From contig NZ_QARE02000002.1 in assembly GCF_003052515.2 (NCBI RefSeq), forward strand, positions 310,001 through 374,000: 64,000 nt of DNA. The letters run 5' to 3'. This DNA comes from Pseudomonas sp. RIT409 (GTDB lineage Bacteria > Pseudomonadota > Gammaproteobacteria > Pseudomonadales > Pseudomonadaceae). The position numbers were made by a program, and so were the translations under genes. A model generated the notes under the pieces. The model saw nothing but the letters and a program-made list of their open reading frames with translations, was not told the DNA's origin and ran no database searches. Positions 44,262 to 52,980 of this stretch are shown in pieces. Every line of letters begins with the position of its first letter. Position 1 is the stretch's first letter.

Positions 44262-44711
44262 TTAGCGCAGTGCCAGCACCGCTGCCCATTGATCGGGCGT
44301 TACCGGCATGACCGAGAGGCGGCTGCCTTTTTGTACGAGAGGCAGTTGCTCCAGTGCAGCCTGCTGTTTGAGATAGCCCAAGCCAAGCACCTTGGGAAAG
44401 GCTTCCATGAAGCCAACATCGATGGCGCTCCATGGGTTCTTTTCCGCGCTGGCTTTGCTATCGAAGTAGTGACTGCCCTTGTCCAGGGCAGTGGGGTCCG
44501 GGTACGCAGCCCGGATGATTTCACCAATGCCCGCGATGCCTGGCTCCGGGCAACTGGAGTGATAGAAAAAGAACGCGTCACCCGGCGCCATCGCTCTTAA
44601 AAAGTTGCGCGCCTGATAATTACGAACACCGTCCCAGCGAGCTTGGCCGAGAGTTTGCAAGTCAGTGATCGACAACTCGTCGGGCTCGGATTTCATCAGC
44701 CAATAGGCCAT
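44262..44711 (-). CDS. EVE domain-containing protein
   Basis: A 149-residue protein consisting of one EVE domain (PUA-like fold), a family that reads modified bases or RNA. It starts MAYWLMKSEPDELSITDLQT and has WDGVRNYQARNFLRAMAPGDAFFFYHSSC and PEPGIAGIGEIIRAAYPDPTA. The aromatic cage residues W and Y/F expected for base binding are present in these segments. No restriction enzyme gene is nearby. Confidence 0.93.
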   Translation of the reverse strand: MAYWLMKSEPDELSITDLQTLGQARWDGVRNYQARNFLRAMAPGDAFFFYHSSCPEPGIAGIGEIIRAAYPDPTALDKGSHYFDSKASAEKNPWSAIDVGFMEAFPKVLGLGYLKQQAALEQLPLVQKGSRLSVMPVTPDQWAAVLALR

Positions 44712-44907
44712 TTTCTAGGGCTCCGGAGGGTGGTCTGGACAGGTTGTCCGACGCTTTTATGACAAACCGACAGTCGGTTGACGCCAGCATTTGCGTGTTG
44801 GATCACGTTACCGCAGAATGCCGCCATTTTCAGCGCTACACCGTTACGCGGCCTCACAAAACATGCCGTGGACGTCAGGATTTTGATTTGCCAAAGGGGG
44901 GCGATCA

Positions 44908-45057
44908 ATGCAACGCAAGCCGGATTTACTATGGATTTTGGTCATTTTGTTCGGCTTGGGTATCGTCACTACCGGTTACGCGCAAAGTTTGTGGGCGTCT
45001 AAAACCGATGCACCGGTTGAGGTCACTCAGCAGCAACAGCAACCCGTTCATCGTTAA
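44908..45057 (+). CDS. Small membrane protein, 49 aa
   Basis: A short gene starting MQRKPDLLWILVILFGLGIV with a single hydrophobic span (about residues 8-27) and a hydrophilic, Gln-rich tail (DAPVEVTQQQQQPVHR). An AAGGGGGG tract lies before the ATG. The Lys/Arg near the N-terminus and the span suggest a membrane-anchored or exported small protein. Function unknown. Codon use looks normal for the region. Confidence 0.65.
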   Translation: MQRKPDLLWILVILFGLGIVTTGYAQSLWASKTDAPVEVTQQQQQPVHR

Positions 45058-45088
45058 CCGAACGCAGACTGCGCATTGGGCTATGGAA

Positions 45089-45118
45089 GTGAGCCCGCTC
45101 GGCAATAGAGCGGGTCAC
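45089..45118. terminator. Hairpin between the small membrane gene and the cyclo-ligase gene
   Basis: GTGA(G)CCCGCTC pairs with GAGCGGGTCAC, one bulged G, seven-base loop, in the gap between convergent genes. There is no T-run, so termination strength is uncertain. Confidence 0.5.
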
Positions 45119-45214
45119 TGCAGCAACGCAGGGATGGACAATTCGCCTACGCCGCTCTGACGCAAGCGCACCACCGTGCTGAGCCGGTGGAACAGAATCG
45201 GGCGTTGATCCCGA

Positions 45215-45841
45215 TTACGCGATATACCAGCGCTTGTCCGACACCGTTCCTTGCAACGGCACATCCCAACTGGCTATAGCCAGTTTTTCCACTCTCTGAC
45301 ACTCATGAGCCAGGCCCAGCAAGACGGGCTTCTGCCAGGCGCCCCTTCGTGCACGGTAGGCAAGGCTCCGGTCATAGAAGCCGCCGCCCATCCCAAGGCG
45401 CCCGCCCTGATCGTCGAAGCCCACCAGCGGCATCAGGATCAAGTCCAGCGCCCAGATTCTGCGCTGTTGACGCAGGTTGATGTGGGGTTCAGGAATGCGG
45501 AAACGGTTGGGTTTGAGACGGTCGCCCGGCCGAATTCGCTGAAAGACCATACGCGTGCGCGGCCAAGGGCTCAGAACGGGCAGGTACGTTTTCTTGCCAC
45601 GCCGTTGCGCCTCCCGCATCAAGAGGCGCGGATCGATTTCACCGTCCATCGGAAGGTACAGAGAAACATGTCGGGCACGACGGAAAAGCGGATTCTGCGC
45701 CAGTTGCCGATACAAACCCTCGGCTGCCTTTCGCTGCGCAGCGCGGCTGAGCGAGCGACGAGTTTTGCGCAGGAGGCGACGTAACTGGGGGCGGGAAAGC
45801 AGGGCGGGGTCGGTCAGGGAAGCGGCGCCAGAGGAGGTCAT
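45215..45841 (-). CDS. 5-formyltetrahydrofolate cyclo-ligase
   Basis: Recycles 5-formyl-THF to 5,10-methenyl-THF with ATP. The 208-residue protein has the N-terminal SRPQLRRLLRKTRRSLSRAAQ helix, GEIDPRLLMREAQRRGK and the phosphate-binding LGMGGGFYDRSLA motif. It is the gene called ygfA in enterobacteria, where it follows the 6S RNA gene; the same order (zapA, ssrS, ygfA) holds here. Two possible starts lie close together (MTSSGAASL is used). Confidence 0.93.
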   Translation of the reverse strand: MTSSGAASLTDPALLSRPQLRRLLRKTRRSLSRAAQRKAAEGLYRQLAQNPLFRRARHVSLYLPMDGEIDPRLLMREAQRRGKKTYLPVLSPWPRTRMVFQRIRPGDRLKPNRFRIPEPHINLRQQRRIWALDLILMPLVGFDDQGGRLGMGGGFYDRSLAYRARRGAWQKPVLLGLAHECQRVEKLAIASWDVPLQGTVSDKRWYIA

Positions 45842-45929
45842 GCGGCGGGTCCGTGAGAGCGTGAGGACCGCGCGTCAGAGACTCACGATCCCACTGCCAG
45901 GCAGGTGGCCTGGCGCGGGTTTGGAATTC

Positions 45930-46109
45930 GGGGCTCCCCGACGAACCGCTGTCGGTGTAGCCCTTGAACCCGAAAGTTCAAGGTGGAGATTGCAGGAGGC
46001 TTTAAGGCTTTCCGTCGAGCGGACATGCACACCAGCCCCAACGTGCAACCCCCGTGGTTGTGCGTATCGGCTCAGGGACATGACCGACTGGCAAGCACTC
46101 CAGGGAGCG
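45930..46109 (-). ncRNA. ssrS: 6S RNA
   Basis: Regulatory RNA that binds sigma-70 RNA polymerase. The region between zapA and the cyclo-ligase gene, read leftward, contains hallmark Pseudomonas 6S segments: CCCTGAGCCGATACGC, GTGTGCATGTCCGCTCGACG, GGAAAGCCTTAA and CCACCTTGAACTTTCGGG. The closing stem is formed by GCTCCC near the 5' end and GGGGAGC near the 3' end. A TATACT -10 element lies at 46116-46121. The ends are estimated from the promoter and the closing stem, so they may be off by several bases. Confidence 0.9.
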
Positions 46110-46140
46110 GGCGTCAGTATACCGAATGATGTCCGAACAA

Positions 46141-46458
46141 TCAGCCATGTGCTTTATCCGAATCCGTGGCAAGAGCCAGATCTACGCGGTCCAGCAGGTC
46201 GCGTACCTGCTCGCGGGTTGCGCCGCTGGTCGACGATTCGGGACGTTCCTGTTTGTGCAGCAGGTCGTGAGTGATGTTCAAGGCTGCCATTACGGCGATG
46301 CGGTCGGCACCGATGACTTTGCCGCTGCTGCGGATCTCCCGCATCTTGCCATCGAGGTAGCGTGCGGCGCTGACGAGGTTGGTGCGCTCTTCCTGAGGGC
46401 AGATGATCGAATACTCTTTGTCGAGGATCTGCACAGTGATGCTGTTGCCGTTACTCAT
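46141..46458 (-). CDS. zapA: Cell division protein ZapA
   Basis: Stabilises the FtsZ ring. The 105-residue protein begins MSNGNSITVQILDKEYSIICPQ and has LVSAARYLDGKMREIR and DRIAVMAALNITHDLL, the ZapA family pattern; a charged coiled coil ends it. It overlaps the ZapB-like gene upstream by four bases. Confidence 0.94.
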   Translation of the reverse strand: MSNGNSITVQILDKEYSIICPQEERTNLVSAARYLDGKMREIRSSGKVIGADRIAVMAALNITHDLLHKQERPESSTSGATREQVRDLLDRVDLALATDSDKAHG

Positions 46459-46664
46459 GAGTCTTGCTCCAGGGCCTTGAGGCGCGAAATCATCGACTCG
46501 ACCTTCTGCCGGGCGATTTCGTTCTTTTCAATGAGGTGAGCGCGTTCCTCGCGCCAGCTTTTTTCCTGAGCTAATAGGAGTCCGTTTTGGCTTTTTAGTT
46601 GCTCGACACGGTCGATCAATAACTCCAGTCGGGCCATCAGCGCTTGCAGGTCGTTGTCTTCCAT
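46455..46664 (-). CDS. ZapB-like coiled-coil protein (TIGR02449)
   Basis: A 69-residue, fully helical coiled-coil protein (MEDNDLQALMARLELLIDRV, then EQLKSQNGLLLAQEKSWREE and ESMISRLKALEQDS) of the TIGR02449 family. It is fused by translation overlap to zapA, and small size plus coiled coil resemble ZapB. A division role is inferred from this. Confidence 0.88.
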   Translation of the reverse strand: MEDNDLQALMARLELLIDRVEQLKSQNGLLLAQEKSWREERAHLIEKNEIARQKVESMISRLKALEQDS

Positions 46665-46814
46665 CGTTTTCCACTGATAGTTTTCTGATGAGTGGTGCAG
46701 GAGCTGGCCTCAGGAACTGCCTTCACTGTCGCCTGGATAGCTTGCGCGCGTCTGCCGGTGCTACGATACAAGCCCTTCATTCTAGACATTGCGCCGCTTG
46801 GCGCCTAGTTGCCC

Positions 46815-47366
46815 ATGCCTAATCCGAATTCCCCTTACAACGCCTTCGCCGCCCTGCTCAGCGGCGCAGGTCATCCCGTTTCTCCCGCCGAATTGCACGG
46901 CCTGTTGCTGGGCCGCAGTTGCGCAGGCGCCGGCTTCGACGCCGATGGCTGGTTCGACGACGCGCAAGAGCTGTTGCAAACCGAGCCACAGGCCAATGTC
47001 CGTCAAGCGCTGATTGGCTTGCAGGAGATGGTCAAAGGCGAACTGACCAGCGACGAAATGGCCGTCGTGCTGCTGCTTCCGGATGACGACGAACCGCTGG
47101 CCACTCGCGCCGCAGCCCTTGGCCAGTGGTGCCAGGGTTTTCTTCATGGTTTCGCGAGGATCGGCGGTCAGAGCATGAGCGAAGACGCCCAGGGCGTGTT
47201 GCAGGATTTGGCGGCCATCGCGCAGATTCAGGACGCCTTGGAAGAGTCCGAAGATGCCGAGAACGACTACATGGAAGTCATGGAATACATGCGCGTTGCG
47301 CCTCTGCTGCTGTTCACCGAATTCAACAAGAAAGTCGAGCCGCAAGCGAAGCCTTCGCTGCACTGA
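46815..47366 (+). CDS. YgfB/YecA family protein (UPF0149)
   Basis: A 183-residue acidic, helical protein. Family segments are [19 protein letters not shown] and [20 protein letters not shown]; the C-terminus ends with [15 protein letters not shown] start at the ATG at 46815 and not at an upstream TTG. The homologue YgfB of P. aeruginosa is reported to modulate the AlpA/AmpDh3 pathway; whether this applies here is not shown. It leads the pepP-ubiH gene group, 78 bases before pepP. Confidence 0.9.
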   Translation: MPNPNSPYNAFAALLSGAGHPVSPAELHGLLLGRSCAGAGFDADGWFDDAQELLQTEPQANVRQALIGLQEMVKGELTSDEMAVVLLLPDDDEPLATRAAALGQWCQGFLHGFARIGGQSMSEDAQGVLQDLAAIAQIQDALEESEDAENDYMEVMEYMRVAPLLLFTEFNKKVEPQAKPSLH

Positions 47367-47444
47367 TTCCCCACCCCCGGCTATCCGGTCGTCAACGGTG
47401 CGATAACCGCCGACCGTACGCCTTCAGGAGGACCGTATTTGCCC

Positions 47445-48779
47445 ATGATCCGTATCCCGAAAGCCGAATACAGCCGTCGCCGCAAAGCCTTGATGGAGCA
47501 GATGGAGCCCAACAGCATTGCCATCTTGCCTGCGGCGGCCGTGGCCATCCGCAATCGTGATGTCGAACATGTTTACCGCCAGGACAGTGACTTTTATTAC
47601 CTGAGTGGTTTCCCCGAGCCAGAAGCGGTGATCGTACTGATTCCTGGTCGGGAGTATGGCGAGTACGTGCTGTTTTGCCGTGAGCGCAATGCCGAGCGCG
47701 AGTTGTGGGATGGCTTGCGCGCCGGGCAAGACGGGGCGGTGCAGGATTACGGCGCGGACGATGCGTTTCCGATCACCGACATCGACGACATCCTGCCGGG
47801 CCTGATCGAAGGTCGGGATCGGGTGTATTCGTCTATGGGCAACAATCCCGAGTTCGATCGCCATGTCATGGAGTGGATCAACGTGATTCGCTCCAAGGCC
47901 CATCTGGGCGCGCAGCCACCGAAGGAATTCGTTGCGTTGGATCACCTTCTGCACGACATGCGCCTGTATAAATCGGCGGCGGAAGTGAAAGTGATGCGAG
48001 AAGCGGCGCGTATTTCCGCCCGTGCTCATGTCCGGGCGATGCAGGCGAGCCGGGCAGGTCTTCATGAATACAGCCTGGAGGCCGAGCTGGATTACGAGTT
48101 CCGCAAAGGCGGGGCGAAGATGCCAGCCTATGGTTCCATCGTCGCCTCCGGCCGCAATGCCTGCATCCTTCATTACCAGGAGAATGACGCCGCGTTGAAG
48201 GAGGGCGACTTGGTGCTGATCGATGCCGGTTGTGAGATCGACTGCTACGCCAGCGACATCACTCGCACCTTCCCGGTCAACGGCCGGTTCTCGCCGGAGC
48301 AGAAGGCGATCTACGAGTTGGTGCTCAAGTCTCAGGAGGCCGCGTTTGCCGAGATCAAGCCGGGCAATCACTGGAACCAGGCCCACGAGGCCACCGTGCG
48401 GGTGATCACGGCGGGGCTGGTCGAGTTGGGTCTGCTTCAAGGCGATGTCGATGAACTGATTGCCGGTGAAGCGTACAAAGCTTTCTACATGCACCGCGCC
48501 GGGCATTGGCTGGGCATGGATGTCCATGACGTCGGCGAATACAAGGTCGGCGGTGAGTGGCGAGTGTTGGAGGCCGGCATGGCTCTGACCGTCGAACCGG
48601 GCATTTACGTGGCGCCGGACAACCAGAACGTGGCGAAGAAATGGCGCGGGATCGGTGTGCGAATCGAGGACGATGTCGTGGTAACCAAAAAAGGGTGTGA
48701 AATTCTGACCGGCGACGTACCCAAGTCTGTGGCCGACATCGAGGCATTGATGGCCGCTGCGCGAAGCGAGGTTGCATGA
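47445..48779 (+). CDS. pepP: Xaa-Pro aminopeptidase P
   Basis: Dinuclear-metal peptidase removing an N-terminal residue before proline. The 444-residue protein has the creatinase-like N-domain and the pita-bread C-domain with metal ligands in LIDAGCEIDCYASDITRTFP, HRAGHWLGMDVHDVGEY, TVEPGIYV and IGVRIEDDVVVT. The ATG at 47445 matches known N-termini (IRIPKAEYSRRRKALM). An in-frame TTG at 47439 has better spacing (7 bases, against 13) to the AGGAGG site, so it may be the true start. The stop overlaps ubiH by four bases. Confidence 0.95.
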   Translation: MIRIPKAEYSRRRKALMEQMEPNSIAILPAAAVAIRNRDVEHVYRQDSDFYYLSGFPEPEAVIVLIPGREYGEYVLFCRERNAERELWDGLRAGQDGAVQDYGADDAFPITDIDDILPGLIEGRDRVYSSMGNNPEFDRHVMEWINVIRSKAHLGAQPPKEFVALDHLLHDMRLYKSAAEVKVMREAARISARAHVRAMQASRAGLHEYSLEAELDYEFRKGGAKMPAYGSIVASGRNACILHYQENDAALKEGDLVLIDAGCEIDCYASDITRTFPVNGRFSPEQKAIYELVLKSQEAAFAEIKPGNHWNQAHEATVRVITAGLVELGLLQGDVDELIAGEAYKAFYMHRAGHWLGMDVHDVGEYKVGGEWRVLEAGMALTVEPGIYVAPDNQNVAKKWRGIGVRIEDDVVVTKKGCEILTGDVPKSVADIEALMAAARSEVA

Positions 48780-49963
48780 GCCGTTTTGACCTGGCCATCG
48801 TCGGTGGAGGGCTGGTGGGTGCCAGCCTCGCCATGGCCCTCCAGTCCGGGGCCAAGGCGCGCGGCTGGAAGATCGTCCTGATCGAACCCTTCGCCCCCGG
48901 CGATGCCTGGCAGCCAAGCTACGACGCGCGGTCGTCCGCGCTGTCGTTCGGTGCGCGTCAGATCTACGAGCGCCTGGGCCTCTGGCAGCAGGTCGCCCGT
49001 CGTGCCGAACCGATTCTGCAGATTCATGTGTCGGACAAGGGCCGTTTCGGTGCGACGCGCCTGTCCTCCATGCAGGAAGGGGTGCCTGCCCTAGGCTACG
49101 TGGTCGAGAACGCCTGGCTTGGGCAATGCCTGTGGCAGGGGCTGGACAGGGACGTCATCAGCTGGCGCGTGCCCGCCGAAGTCAAGGCCATGGAAGCGCT
49201 GTCGAACGGCTATCGCCTGACCCTGAGCGACGAGAGCGAAATCGATTGCAATCTGGCGGTCCTCGCCGATGGCGGCCGCTCGTCCCTGCGCGAACAATTG
49301 GGCATTGGTGTTCGCACCGTGCCGTATGACCAGTGCGCGCTGATCGCCAACATTACGCCCGGCGAGGCCCATGGGGGCCAAGCCTTCGAGCGTTTTACCG
49401 ACAACGGCCCGATGGCCCTGTTGCCGCTGCCGGAAAACCGCTGTGCGCTGGTCTGGACGCGCACAGGCGAAGACGTAAAACGTTTGATGGCCCTGGATGA
49501 CCGCAGCTTTCTTGCCGAATTGCAGAGCGTATTCGGTTACCGCCTGGGCGCATTGCAGCAGGTCGGTGCACGCCATAGTTATCCGCTGGCACTGATTGAG
49601 GCCGAAGAGCAGGTACGCTCGAACCTGGTGGTGCTGGGCAACGCTGCCCACAGCCTGCATCCGATCGCGGGGCAAGGCTTTAACCTCTCGCTGCGGGATG
49701 CCGCGGCGCTGGCGCACGCATTGCTGACCAGCCATGCCTCCCCCGGAGACCTGGCAACCCTGCAGACCTACCGCGATCGCCAGTACCGGGACCAGAAGGT
49801 CACGGTCGGGTTCTCCGATCAGGTCACGCGCTTGTTCGGCAGCCGCGAACCCATGATCGCCGCCGGGCGTAACCTTGGCCTGTTGGGGCTGGACCTTCTG
49901 CCTTCGGCCAAGAGCTGGTTTGCGCGTCAAGCCATGGGGCTGGGAACGCGAACCGATGTTTAA
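48776..49963 (+). CDS. ubiH: UbiH, 2-octaprenyl-6-methoxyphenol hydroxylase
   Basis: FAD-dependent monooxygenase of ubiquinone biosynthesis. The 395-residue protein has the dinucleotide motif FDLAIVGGGLVGASLAMAL, the DG motif CNLAVLADGGRSSLREQLGI and the FAD-binding GNAAHSLHPIAGQGFNLSLRDAAAL. Its ATG overlaps the pepP stop (ATGA), the conserved pepP-ubiH arrangement. Confidence 0.94.
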   Translation: MSRFDLAIVGGGLVGASLAMALQSGAKARGWKIVLIEPFAPGDAWQPSYDARSSALSFGARQIYERLGLWQQVARRAEPILQIHVSDKGRFGATRLSSMQEGVPALGYVVENAWLGQCLWQGLDRDVISWRVPAEVKAMEALSNGYRLTLSDESEIDCNLAVLADGGRSSLREQLGIGVRTVPYDQCALIANITPGEAHGGQAFERFTDNGPMALLPLPENRCALVWTRTGEDVKRLMALDDRSFLAELQSVFGYRLGALQQVGARHSYPLALIEAEEQVRSNLVVLGNAAHSLHPIAGQGFNLSLRDAAALAHALLTSHASPGDLATLQTYRDRQYRDQKVTVGFSDQVTRLFGSREPMIAAGRNLGLLGLDLLPSAKSWFARQAMGLGTRTDV

Positions 49964-50012
49964 CCCCTCCATTCATTCGTGGCCGATGCCACAGGCGAGA
50001 ACGATATAAAGC

Positions 50013-51233
50013 ATGGAAACGCGCGCAGATCTGCTGATTGTCGGGGCCGGAATGGTCGGTAGCGCGTTGGCGCTGGCGTTGCAAAACAGTGGTCTGAATA
50101 TTTTGGTGGTTGACGGCAGCCCGTTAAGCGTCAAACCGTTCGATCACTCAGCACCCTTCGAGCCGCGCGTCAGTGCCTTGTCGGCGGCCAGTCAGCGAAT
50201 TCTTACGCGCCTGAACGTCTGGGAAGGCATCGCCTCGCGGCGGGTCAGTCCTTATGGCGAGATGCACGTTTGGGACGGCAGCGGCACCGGCAACGTGCAT
50301 TTTTCAGCCGCCAGCGTGCACGCCGAGGTGCTGGGCCACATCGTGGAAAACCGGGTCGTCCAAGATGCTTTGATAGAGCGCTTGCACGACACCGATATCG
50401 GGTTGCTGGCCAATGCGCGGCTGGAGCAGATGCGCCACTCCGCAGATGACTGGCTGCTGACGCTCTCCGATGGTCGCAAACTGCGTGCCCCACTGGTGGT
50501 GGCCGCTGATGGAGCGAACTCGACGGTACGCCGCATGACCGGCACCGCCACGCGGGAATGGGACTACATGCACCATGCCATTGTGACCAGCGTGCAGACG
50601 GCCGAGACCCATCACCAGACGGCGTGGCAACGGTTCACGGACGAAGGCCCGCTCGCCTTCCTGCCCCTTGCCCGCGGCGCAGAGCACTGGTGCTCCATTG
50701 TCTGGTCCGTGACGCCGGATGAGTCAGAGCGCCTCATGAAGCTAGGAGAGCAAGCCTTCTGTCATGAGCTTCAGAACGCTTTCGAAGGCCGCCTCGGCAA
50801 GGTCCTCGCAGTGGATCCGCGCCTGTGCGTACCGCTGCGTCAGCGACACGCCAAACGCTATGTAGCCGAGGGGCTGGCGCTGATCGGTGACGCCGCCCAC
50901 ACCATTCATCCGCTGGCGGGGCAGGGCGTGAACCTCGGATTTCTCGACGCTGCAGTGCTGGCCGAAGTGCTGCAGTCGGCAGCGGAGCGGGGCGAACGAT
51001 TGGCCGACGTTAAAGTACTGAGCCGTTACGAGCGTCGTCGCATGCCCCATAACCTGGCGCTGATGGCGGCCATGGAGGGGTTCGAGCGTTTATTCCAGGC
51101 CGATCCACTGCCGCTTCGCTGGTTGCGAAACACCGGTTTGAAAATGGTCAACCGGTCGACCGAAGCCAAGGCATTGTTCGTCAGGCAGGCGCTCGGGCTG
51201 GCCGGAGATCTGCCGGAGCTGGCAAGGCTCTGA
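50013..51233 (+). CDS. UbiI/VisC-type FAD-dependent ubiquinone hydroxylase
   Basis: Second flavin monooxygenase of the ubiquinone pathway, related to UbiH, UbiF and UbiI. The 406-residue protein has ADLLIVGAGMVGSALALAL, LVVAADGANSTVRRMTG and GDAAHTIHPLAGQGVNLGFLDAAVL. The specific step (C5 or C6 hydroxylation) cannot be read from the motifs; UbiI-like is favoured by the partnership with ubiH. It is 49 bases after ubiH. Confidence 0.9.
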   Translation: METRADLLIVGAGMVGSALALALQNSGLNILVVDGSPLSVKPFDHSAPFEPRVSALSAASQRILTRLNVWEGIASRRVSPYGEMHVWDGSGTGNVHFSAASVHAEVLGHIVENRVVQDALIERLHDTDIGLLANARLEQMRHSADDWLLTLSDGRKLRAPLVVAADGANSTVRRMTGTATREWDYMHHAIVTSVQTAETHHQTAWQRFTDEGPLAFLPLARGAEHWCSIVWSVTPDESERLMKLGEQAFCHELQNAFEGRLGKVLAVDPRLCVPLRQRHAKRYVAEGLALIGDAAHTIHPLAGQGVNLGFLDAAVLAEVLQSAAERGERLADVKVLSRYERRRMPHNLALMAAMEGFERLFQADPLPLRWLRNTGLKMVNRSTEAKALFVRQALGLAGDLPELARL

Positions 51234-51313
51234 TCCTCCGTCCGGCCTGATCGGCGGTGGGGTGAGGCGTCCAGGACGGACGCCTCACCCCACACCTCTC
51301 GGGCAGCCACGCT

Positions 51314-52843
51314 TCAATGCATCGCTGCGCCGCCGATCGAGGTACGGATGCGTCCTTCGACACGGCGCTTCAACAGACGTTGTTCCAGCAGCAGGCGCGA
51401 GCCTTGAGCCGCATTGGCCCGTCCCCACTCTTCCAGCAGTTCGAGGCAAGAGTGGTCGATGTAGCGAAGGTTGCCCAGCGGAACATGCAATGTGGTGCCC
51501 GGTGGGACGCTGCCCAGAGCCTGCGTCAGTGCGGGCACCTTGAGGAAAGTCGCAGCGCCATTCAGGCGCAGTTCCATTTCTCCCTCGGCCTCCAGGTCGA
51601 CAAAGTTGATCTTCAGGCGCGATGCGTTCAGTGCCAGCTTGACCAGGGTCAGACCGAATCCAATCAGCACGCCGGTCAGTAGGTCAGTGAGGATGATCGA
51701 ACTGGCCGTGGCGGCGTAGATAAACATCGGCATCCGGCCATAACGACCCAGTCCGCGTAGCGCCTTGAGATCGACCAGCTTGAAGCCCGTGAACACCAGC
51801 ACGCCGGCCAGGCTTGCCACCGGGATGCTTTGCAGCACGCTCGAAAGCAACATCACGAATGCCAGCAACCAAAGGCCGTGAAAGATCGTGGACATGCGCG
51901 TTCTGGCCCCTGCCTGGACGTTGGCCGAGCTGCGGACGATCACCCCGGTCATGGGCAATGCGCCGACCAGACCGCAGAGCATGTTGCCAATGCCCTGAGC
52001 GCTGAGCTCTTTGTCGAAATCCGAGCGCGGCCCGTTATGCATTCGGTCCACGGCAGCTGCCGACAGCAGTGTTTCCGCACTGGCGATGAACGCCACGGCA
52101 GTCGCGGCAATCAGTACGGCGGGGTTGGCGAGGTTGAGCAGATCCCCCGGGCTCAGCCAATCGATGGCTTCAGCGAGGTTGGCCGGGACTTCCACACGAT
52201 TGACGTCTAAATTCATGAGCAAGCTGATCGCTGTCGCGATACCCACGCCCAGCAGCGCGCCGGGAACGAAGCGCAGCGACGAAGGGCGAGCCTTTTCCCA
52301 CAACCACATCACGGCAATGGTGCCCAGCCCCAGCAGGCCCGCCTGCATACCGCTGCCCGGCCCGATGGCACCGAACAAGGTCTCGGGAAAGGCAATCAGG
52401 TTGTCCAGCCCAGAGGGTTTCGGGCCACTGTCGAACATGACATGCACCTGGGAAAGTACGATCAGCACGCCGATACCGGCCAGCATCCCATAGACCACAG
52501 CCGGGGCGGTCACCCGGAACCAGCAACCGAGTTTGAGTCGTCCAGCGACCAACTGCAGCAGGCCAGCCAGCACCAGTATCGGCCCGAGCATGGCCATGCC
52601 GTGTTCACGCACCAACTCGAACACCAGGACCGCCAGCCCAGCGGCCGGCCCGCTGACCTGCAAAGGCGAGCCCGCTAGCCAGCCGACCACGATGCCACCG
52701 ATGATCCCGGTGATCAGGCCCTTTGCCGGTGGCAGGCCCGACGCGATGGCGATTCCCATGCACAACGGCAGGGCCACCAGAAAAACCACCACGGACGCCA
52801 GTAGCTCCCGTGGCAACAACGACTTCAGATCTGCAGTAGCCAT
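51314..52843 (-). CDS. SulP family anion transporter with STAS domain
   Basis: A 509-residue inner-membrane transporter with about ten to twelve spans and a C-terminal STAS domain (about residues 420-509, including LHVPLGNLRYIDHSCLELLE). I start at 52843 (MATADLKSLLPRELLASVVV) behind GGAGAG. SulP motifs are VALPLCMGIAIASGLPPAKGLITGIIGG and LSAQGIGNMLCGLVGALPMTG. It lies on the same strand as the carbonic anhydrase gene, 137 bases downstream of it, so bicarbonate transport is the likely role. Confidence 0.92.
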   Translation of the reverse strand: MATADLKSLLPRELLASVVVFLVALPLCMGIAIASGLPPAKGLITGIIGGIVVGWLAGSPLQVSGPAAGLAVLVFELVREHGMAMLGPILVLAGLLQLVAGRLKLGCWFRVTAPAVVYGMLAGIGVLIVLSQVHVMFDSGPKPSGLDNLIAFPETLFGAIGPGSGMQAGLLGLGTIAVMWLWEKARPSSLRFVPGALLGVGIATAISLLMNLDVNRVEVPANLAEAIDWLSPGDLLNLANPAVLIAATAVAFIASAETLLSAAAVDRMHNGPRSDFDKELSAQGIGNMLCGLVGALPMTGVIVRSSANVQAGARTRMSTIFHGLWLLAFVMLLSSVLQSIPVASLAGVLVFTGFKLVDLKALRGLGRYGRMPMFIYAATASSIILTDLLTGVLIGFGLTLVKLALNASRLKINFVDLEAEGEMELRLNGAATFLKVPALTQALGSVPPGTTLHVPLGNLRYIDHSCLELLEEWGRANAAQGSRLLLEQRLLKRRVEGRIRTSIGGAAMH

Positions 52844-52980
52844 GACGACTCTCCGGAAAAACTTCAGGCGTGACAAATCCCGACGGCGCGTGCGAAGCGC
52901 GGCCGTTACAGGCTTGAGTGGGGGTGAAGCGGTCAGTGCCGATGCAGGCTCACGGGGGTGAGCCTGCGATCAGCCGGCGA

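Noticed and set aside
47424..48917. Leftward frame opposite pepP and the start of ubiH
   Set aside because: Shadow of real coding genes with normal motifs on the other strand.
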